64,000 nucleotides of DNA from Mycolicibacter terrae (GTDB lineage: Bacteria > Actinomycetota > Actinomycetes > Mycobacteriales > Mycobacteriaceae). Shown piece by piece: positions 58,839 through 64,000 of the stretch. The stretch spans positions 3,534,001-3,598,000 of the forward strand of contig NZ_AP022564.1 in assembly GCF_010727125.1 (NCBI RefSeq), in the 5' to 3' direction. A program made the translations under genes and the position numbers. How positions within the stretch are numbered: the stretch's first letter is position 1; each line of letters begins with the position of its first letter. The notes under the pieces are model-generated. The model worked only from the letters and a program-made list of their open reading frames with translations. It made no database searches and had not been told where the DNA came from.

Positions 58839-58930
58839 CATAGGGGCAGTTGCCCGCCTTTGAGCGACAAATCGCGACCACACCACCTCGCATCGAAAGT
58901 TGTCGCTGAGAGCCGGGCAACTCCCCTATG
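58839..58930. repeat. 92-bp palindromic element, second copy of the shared core
   Basis: The left arm (58839-58870) and right arm (58900-58930) are inverse over about 31 bases with one indel and three mismatches; the loop is 29 bases. The left arm contains TGCCCGCCTTTGAGCGACA, identical to the core at 46235-46253. It lies between the small membrane protein and the NYN gene and covers any start upstream of 58930. Confidence 0.8.
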
Positions 58931-58981
58931 CCCGCCAAGCCGCCACGGCTGAACCCGGTGGTGCGTGCCACACTGGCATCC

Positions 58982-59875
<894 letters not shown>

Positions 59876-59884
59876 TGAAGCGGC

Positions 59885-61483
59885 CTACCCCTCCGCGGCC
59901 ACCAATGACCGCAGCTGCACCTCGGGGTTGTCGCGTTGGAATCCCTGCAGCCGCCAGCTGTTGGAGAACAACGCCAGGTGCACCCCGTCGGTGCGGGTCA
60001 TGACTTCCGCCAACGACTGCCTGTTGACGAAATCGACGTCGCCGGCATCCACGATCCGCGCGACCTGATACGGCAGCGACTCCAGTGAGATCGGCGCACC
60101 GATCTCGGATGCCATCCGGTGTGCCGCCACCTCGAACTGCATCGGGCCGACCGCGGCGAGCACCGGCGCCTGGTCGCCCCGGCGATCCGAGCGCAGCACC
60201 TGAACGACGCCCTCCTGGTCCAACTGCTCGATACCGCGACGGAACTGCTTGTGCTTGCTGGGGTCGACGTTGCGCGCCACCGCGAAATGCTCGGGCGAGA
60301 AGCTCGGAATCGGCGGGTACTGCACGGGCACATCGGAATACAGTGTGTCACCCGGACGCAGGGACGCCGCGTTGGCCAGCCCGATCACATCACCGGGCCA
60401 GGCGGTATCCAACGTGGAACGCTGCTGACCGAACACCGACTGGGCGTACTTGGTGACAAAGGGCTTGCCGGTCGCGGCGTGGGTGAGCACGTCGCCGCGT
60501 TCGAAGGTTCCCGAGTACACCCGGGCGAAGGCGATGCGATCGCGATGCGCGGAGTCCATGCCCGCCTGCACCTTGAAAACGAAGGCGCTGAACGGCGCGT
60601 CGGTGGCGCGCCGGACACCGTCGACGTCGAGCGCCCCACCGGGCGGCGGCGCCAACTCGGTGAGCACGTCGAGCAGCTGATTCACCCCGAAGTTCAACGC
60701 CGCCGAGGTGAACAGCACCGGTGTCGCCGCGCAGTCGAGAAACGCCTCGCGGTCGAAGTCGGAGCCGTCGGCACTCAGCAGCTCGCACTCCTCGACCGCG
60801 GTGTCCCAGTCGACACCGGCCGCGCCGTGCGCAGCGGCGGCGGGAATGTGCTCCTCGGGTGCCGCGGTGGCGCCGCCGGCGGTCCGGGTGAACCGGATGA
60901 AATTGCCGGAGCGGCGGTCGAGCACACCTTTGAAGTCGCCGGCGATGCCGACCGGCCAGGTCAACGGGGTGGGACGCAGCCCGATCCGGGTCGCGATCTC
61001 GTCCATCAATTCCAGGGCGTGCCGGCCGGGCCGGTCCCACTTGTTGATCACGGTGATGATCGGGATCCGGCGATGCCGGCACACCTGGAACAGTTTGAGG
61101 GTCTGCGGCTCAAGACCTTTCGCGGCATCGATGAGCATGACCGCGGAGTCCACTGCGGTCAGCACCCGGTAGGTGTCTTCGGAGAAGTCGGCGTGGCCGG
61201 GGGTGTCGAGCAGGTTGATGACGCAGTCCTGTCCGCGGGCGGTGCGGTAGGGGAACTGCAAGGCCGTCGACGTGATGGAGATACCCCGGGCCTTCTCCAT
61301 CTCCATCCAGTCCGACACGGTGGCACGACGACCGGCTTTGCCATGCACGGCGCCGGCCTCGGTGATGGCTTTGGCGTGCAGCACCAGCGCCTCGGTCAGG
61401 GTGGATTTGCCGGCGTCGGGGTGGCTGATGACGGCGAAGGTCCTGCGGCGGCCCGCTTCGGAGTCCAGGGCGTTGTCGGTCAT
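59885..61483 (-). CDS. prfC: Peptide chain release factor 3
   Basis: 532 residues. RF3 GTPase: P-loop AVISHPDAGKSTLTEAL, switch II region LLDTPGHADFSEDTYRVL, TVINKWDRPGRHALELMD (the usual NK-x-D with Trp here), and C-terminal PVQYPPIPSFSPEHFAVARN and VVQVLRSDRRGDQAPVLAAVGPMQFEV. Recycles RF1/RF2 from the ribosome after peptide release. Single gene, upstream of which the SDR gene ends on the same strand after 34 bases. Confidence 0.95.
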   Translation of the reverse strand: MTDNALDSEAGRRRTFAVISHPDAGKSTLTEALVLHAKAITEAGAVHGKAGRRATVSDWMEMEKARGISITSTALQFPYRTARGQDCVINLLDTPGHADFSEDTYRVLTAVDSAVMLIDAAKGLEPQTLKLFQVCRHRRIPIITVINKWDRPGRHALELMDEIATRIGLRPTPLTWPVGIAGDFKGVLDRRSGNFIRFTRTAGGATAAPEEHIPAAAAHGAAGVDWDTAVEECELLSADGSDFDREAFLDCAATPVLFTSAALNFGVNQLLDVLTELAPPPGGALDVDGVRRATDAPFSAFVFKVQAGMDSAHRDRIAFARVYSGTFERGDVLTHAATGKPFVTKYAQSVFGQQRSTLDTAWPGDVIGLANAASLRPGDTLYSDVPVQYPPIPSFSPEHFAVARNVDPSKHKQFRRGIEQLDQEGVVQVLRSDRRGDQAPVLAAVGPMQFEVAAHRMASEIGAPISLESLPYQVARIVDAGDVDFVNRQSLAEVMTRTDGVHLALFSNSWRLQGFQRDNPEVQLRSLVAAEG

Positions 61484-61517
61484 GGCGCCAGCGAGTGTAT
61501 TGGGGGGTTGTGCACCC

Positions 61518-62342
61518 TCAATACAGCGGCCCGCCGCCGAACAGCTCCCGATGCGAGTCGGGCTGGTTGCCTTCGATGTCGGTGATGCCGTAATCGAGTG
61601 CGGTCTCGGCGGTGATCAGGGTGTGTCCGCTGCGGGCCGCGATGTCCGGGTCGTTCGCCAGCGCGGCGATGACGCGGCCGATGAATTCCGGTGTCTCGGC
61701 GTTGGCCAGGCCGAAGCCCTGAAAGTTGTCCAGGCCGCGCTCGATGAAGCCCTGCATGACTTCGTTTTTCACCAGCCCCGGCCACACCGACAGTGTGCTC
61801 ACCCCGGTGCCGGCCAGCTCGACGGCCATGTCGGCGGCCATCTTGTCCAGCCCGGCTTTGGACATGCCGTAGAGCACCGAGTGCAGATGTCCGCGGGCGC
61901 CGAACGAGGAGATGTTGATGATCAGGCCCGACCCGCGGGTCACCATCAGCTGCGCGCCGTGCACCGCGGCGACGTAGTGCGCGCGCAGCCCCACCCCGAT
62001 CAGGGTGTCCCAGTCCGACAGCGGGCGCCCCCAGAATTTCTCGGTGAACCCGGCGAAGCCCTTGGGTGCGGCCCATACGTTGTTGACCAGCAGGTCCAGC
62101 CGGCCCTCCTGTTCGTCGGCGATGCGGGCGAACAACGCGGCGATCTGGGCGTCGTCGCGGTGATCGCACGGCACGGCGACGCCGCGCCCGCCGCGTTCGG
62201 TGACGCTTCGGGCGGTCTCGCCCAGCGGGCCCTCCCGCCGCGCGGTGACATAGACGGTCCAGCCGGCCGAGCCCAGCGCCAGCGCGACGCCCTTGCCGAC
62301 GCTGCGGCTGGCGCCGGTGACCAGGGCGACACGTGCGCTCAT
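61518..62342 (-). CDS. Short-chain dehydrogenase/reductase
   Basis: 274 residues from ATG 62342. Rossmann motif VALVTGASRSVGKGVALAL, NAG-type LLVNNVWAAPKGF (NNV in place of NAG), catalytic Ser in INISSFG and Y-x3-K in VLYGMSKAGLDK. NADP-dependent oxidoreductase; substrate unknown. It begins one base before the SnoaL-like stop, so the two are one operon. Longer upstream frame overlaps the neighbour and is rejected. Confidence 0.9.
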   Translation of the reverse strand: MSARVALVTGASRSVGKGVALALGSAGWTVYVTARREGPLGETARSVTERGGRGVAVPCDHRDDAQIAALFARIADEQEGRLDLLVNNVWAAPKGFAGFTEKFWGRPLSDWDTLIGVGLRAHYVAAVHGAQLMVTRGSGLIINISSFGARGHLHSVLYGMSKAGLDKMAADMAVELAGTGVSTLSVWPGLVKNEVMQGFIERGLDNFQGFGLANAETPEFIGRVIAALANDPDIAARSGHTLITAETALDYGITDIEGNQPDSHRELFGGGPLY

Positions 62343-62343
62343 C

Positions 62344-62817
62344 TCAGGCCTCCACCACGGCGTCGACCAGCGGGCGGACCATCGACCACAGCTGGCGGAA
62401 ATGGCTGCGTGACATCTTCCAGATTCCGTCCTCGATGACGTAGTCGTCGTCGTATTCGCCGGTGAGCAGTCGCTCGGTGCGCTCAATCAGGTTGAGCTGC
62501 CGAAACTTCAGCGTCCAGCGGCCACTCGCCCGGCCGGGGCCGGTGATGGTGATGTCCGGGTGCATCGCGTGGTGCATGTCCAAGATGACGTGTTTGCCGT
62601 CGACGGTGTGCAGCGCGATGCGGCGAAACGTCTCGGCGATCTCATCGGCGTCGGTGAAGCCGCCCAGCGGGCCGTAGTCGACGTCGGCGCCGGACGCGAT
62701 GAAGCAGGCCCGGAAGGTGTCGGGGTCCTTGGCGTCGCAGGCGCGGAAGTAGCGGTGTTTGAGGGCCTTGATCGCCTCGATCTGTTCGAGGGCTGCCAGT
62801 CGCTGTTCGACGGTCAT
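62344..62817 (-). CDS. SnoaL-like/NTF2-fold protein
   Basis: 157 residues from ATG 62817. NTF2-like cone fold typical of SnoaL_4 proteins: RLAALEQIEAIKALKHRYFRACDAKDPDTFRACF, then DYGPLGGFTDADEIAETFRRIAL and HHAMHPDITITGPGRASGRW. Often isomerases, hydratases or binding proteins in polyketide or steroid metabolism. It is paired with the SDR gene, one base apart, which supports a small shared pathway. Substrate unknown. Confidence 0.88.
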   Translation of the reverse strand: MTVEQRLAALEQIEAIKALKHRYFRACDAKDPDTFRACFIASGADVDYGPLGGFTDADEIAETFRRIALHTVDGKHVILDMHHAMHPDITITGPGRASGRWTLKFRQLNLIERTERLLTGEYDDDYVIEDGIWKMSRSHFRQLWSMVRPLVDAVVEA

Positions 62818-62859
62818 CGTCCGACGATAGTTGTCGGTACCCCATGCCACCGTGGGTAC

Positions 62860-63102
62860 ATGAGATACCTGCTCGCCGCGCTGGCGGTGTTCGGGCTGGG
62901 GCTGGCCGTTCCGGCGGTCGCGTGGGCCCAGTCGCCGCCGCCGTGCGCGGCCTACGACACCTGCCAGTACATGCCCAACCCGTACTACGACGGCCCGCTG
63001 ATGCCGACCTGGAATGTGCCGAGCACCTACGGCGGCTGGACCACACTGCCGGTGATGTGCGACCCGGTGACCCCTTCGTGTCGGCAGGTCGCGCCAGGCT
63101 AG
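62860..63102 (+). CDS. Small secreted Cys/Pro-rich protein
   Basis: 80 residues from ATG 62860. Signal peptide RYLLAALAVFGLGLAVPAVAWAQS with an AWA cleavage site near residue 23. The mature 57 residues are rich in Pro, Tyr and Trp with four Cys (PPPCAAYDTCQYMPNPYY, VMCDPVTPSCRQ), so two disulfides are possible. Function unknown; small mycobacterial secreted proteins of this type are often cell-wall-associated. Divergent from the SnoaL-like gene by 42 bases, and its stop overlaps the vapC stop (shared CTAG at 63099-63102). Confidence 0.75.
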   Translation: MRYLLAALAVFGLGLAVPAVAWAQSPPPCAAYDTCQYMPNPYYDGPLMPTWNVPSTYGGWTTLPVMCDPVTPSCRQVAPG

Positions 63103-63533
63103 ATCGCCACGAAGCCCAGATGTTCGGCGACCCGGCGCTGCGCGGCGTCTCGTGAGGCGAACCCGCGCTGCTCGCCGGGGTCCAACAGCGGCGGAACGAC
63201 CAACGCCGCGACCGCCAAGTGCCAGGCGTCCATGGCACGTAGGGCGTGCCGGCGCACCAGGTCCAAGGCGTCGTGCTCCACCTGCTGCTGCGGTGCGGCC
63301 AGCACGACGACCGCTCCGGCAAGATCGGCGTCCAGCGCCGCCAGGAGCCCCTTTTCGTCGGCACGGCCCGCGCGCGCCGCGCGAACCAGCGCGCCGGAAA
63401 CCTCGATGCGTGTCCAGGTACCGGTGACGGTGGCGATGTCAGGGTCAGCGAGCAAAGCAGTCGCCTGCTCATGACCGTCCTCGTCGACGAGATAGGCACG
63501 CGCCAGGACCGAGGAGTCCAAGTAGGCGATCAC
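63099..63533 (-). CDS. vapC: VapC-type PIN-domain toxin
   Basis: 144 residues from ATG 63533. PIN ribonuclease fold with acidic active-site residues: MIAYLDSSVLARAYLVDEDG (Asp6), TWTRIEVSGALVRAAR (Glu) and RAMDAWHLAVAALV (Asp). VapC toxins cleave particular tRNAs or rRNA until the VapB partner blocks them. Its ATG overlaps the vapB stop (ATGA), standard for the family. Specific target not predictable here. Confidence 0.92.
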   Translation of the reverse strand: MIAYLDSSVLARAYLVDEDGHEQATALLADPDIATVTGTWTRIEVSGALVRAARAGRADEKGLLAALDADLAGAVVVLAAPQQQVEHDALDLVRRHALRAMDAWHLAVAALVVPPLLDPGEQRGFASRDAAQRRVAEHLGFVAI

Positions 63534-63826
63534 GGCCTTTCGCGTTCCTCGTCGAGCAGACGGTCAAGCTGCGCTCCGAGGCCACGAGTCGAGGCGATGG
63601 CCCGCTGTCGGCGGGCCGCACTCACCGGGCGTGCGGTCACCGTGTGCAGCGCGCCGGATGCGGCCGCGGCGGCGCGCACCTGCGCGCGGCGGTCACCGGA
63701 ATCCGCTTCGGCCGCCGCATCGAGGATCTGGGTGGCCAACGCGTTGAGGCTGCGGCCCTCCCGCGCCGCGCGGGCCATCAGTCGGTGGTGCAGGTCCTCG
63801 GGAACCCGCAGCAGGAGCTGCTTCAT
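63530..63826 (-). CDS. vapB: VapB-type antitoxin (ribbon-helix-helix)
   Basis: 98 residues from ATG 63826. N-terminal ribbon-helix-helix DNA-binding segment (MKQLLLRVPEDLHHRLMARAAREGRSLNALATQILDAA), then an Arg/Ala-rich toxin-binding tail. It should repress the operon together with VapC and neutralise the toxin. An upstream ATG at 63850 would add eight residues. TATCAT lies seven bases upstream of ATG 63826, which suggests a leaderless transcript. Confidence 0.88.
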   Translation of the reverse strand: MKQLLLRVPEDLHHRLMARAAREGRSLNALATQILDAAAEADSGDRRAQVRAAAAASGALHTVTARPVSAARRQRAIASTRGLGAQLDRLLDEERERP

Positions 63827-63833
63827 ACCACCA

Positions 63834-63839
63834 ATGATA
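63834..63839 (-). promoter_or_regulatory. Probable -10 box of vapBC
   Basis: TATCAT on the minus strand, seven bases before the vapB ATG, with a second ATGATA copy about 19 bases upstream that may be an operator. The tail of the window (63840-64000) shows no gene I can support; short frames there lack codon-usage or homology support. Confidence 0.4.
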
Positions 63840-64000
63840 GCAAGAGCCATGCGATGATATCACGCTCTGGAATTCGAGCCGACGCCGGCGCCGCATGCTT
63901 GGTTCTCGACGACGACGAAGTTCGTCCGGTTTCCCATGCCGCCTCCATTCGGTTGGCGCAGAGTTTGGCGCAGACGGCTCGGCCCGAGTAGTCACTGGGA

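Noticed and set aside
63644..63991. 115-codon plus-strand frame at the window end
   Set aside because: Mostly antisense to vapB; no start site or recognisable domain, and the tail after 63850 is too short to judge.

Overview
The window is a high-GC actinobacterial chromosome segment from a mycobacterium. The mycolic-acid genes (hadABC, two mycolate methyltransferases including an mmaA4 orthologue), the Mce ATPase mkl/mceG, and a gene order that follows the M. tuberculosis Rv0628c-Rv0684 block in inverted orientation all point there. It is not M. tuberculosis: mmpS5/mmpL5 and their regulator are missing between the DUF3060 pair and echA5, only two of the four mmaA genes are present, and an IS481-type insertion sequence, a RES/Xre toxin-antitoxin pair, a cyanase operon and other accessory genes are added. 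Orthologue names from M. tuberculosis are recalled from memory and synteny, not from a search.

Layout. 1-1,000: start of fusA, then rpsG and rpsL (minus strand). 1,240-2,770: a TetR regulator divergent from two DUF3060 exported proteins. 2,790-6,920: a four-gene acyl-CoA operon (fadE8, echA4, PaaX-like regulator, echA5) with a probable leaderless promoter. 6,980-7,200: a compact transcription unit with promoter, 15-codon ORF and intrinsic terminator. 7,360-9,715: endonuclease IV and a GCS2-family ligase, separated by a tandem palindromic repeat. 9,805-17,800: rpoC and rpoB with terminator and promoter. 17,790-22,500: mceG, a carotenoid oxygenase with a divergent TetR gene and shared operator, then rplL and rplJ with a leader. 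22,660-28,580: a DUF1772 membrane protein and its divergent HxlR regulator, a ROK kinase and a very large GH38 alpha-mannosidase. 28,690-30,920: two DinB-like genes split by a complete IS481-type element with intact 6-bp target duplications. 30,970-35,210: ABC1 kinase, lipG-like hydrolase and two mycolate methyltransferases. 35,280-39,980: rplA, rplK, nusG, secE, tRNA-Trp, hadC-hadB-hadA, rpmG, tRNA-Met, tRNA-Thr. 40,120-43,650: metallo-beta-lactamase-fold hydrolase, membrane protein, patatin, cyanase, SRPBCC protein. 43,700-50,055: two paralogous thioredoxin/CcdA pairs flanking a RES/Xre module and a dehydrogenase-phosphofructokinase operon. 50,128-58,474: recC-recB-recD in overlapping order. 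58,510-64,000: small membrane protein, NYN-LOTUS protein, prfC, SDR and SnoaL-like pair, small secreted protein, VapBC.

The housekeeping core (transcription, translation, FAS-II dehydratases, RecBCD) looks intact. The RpoB rifampicin region and the RpsL K43/K88 positions are wild type, whereas HadA carries Ser at position 61 where M. tuberculosis has the thiacetazone/isoxyl-reactive Cys.

The least explained features are the small-ORF transcription unit near 7.1 kb, two palindromic elements sharing a core at 46.2 and 58.8 kb, the 57-bp tandem palindrome at 8.1 kb, the IS insertion whose transposase stop codon comes from target DNA, and the duplicated thioredoxin/CcdA modules. No CRISPR array, prophage or replication origin was seen.
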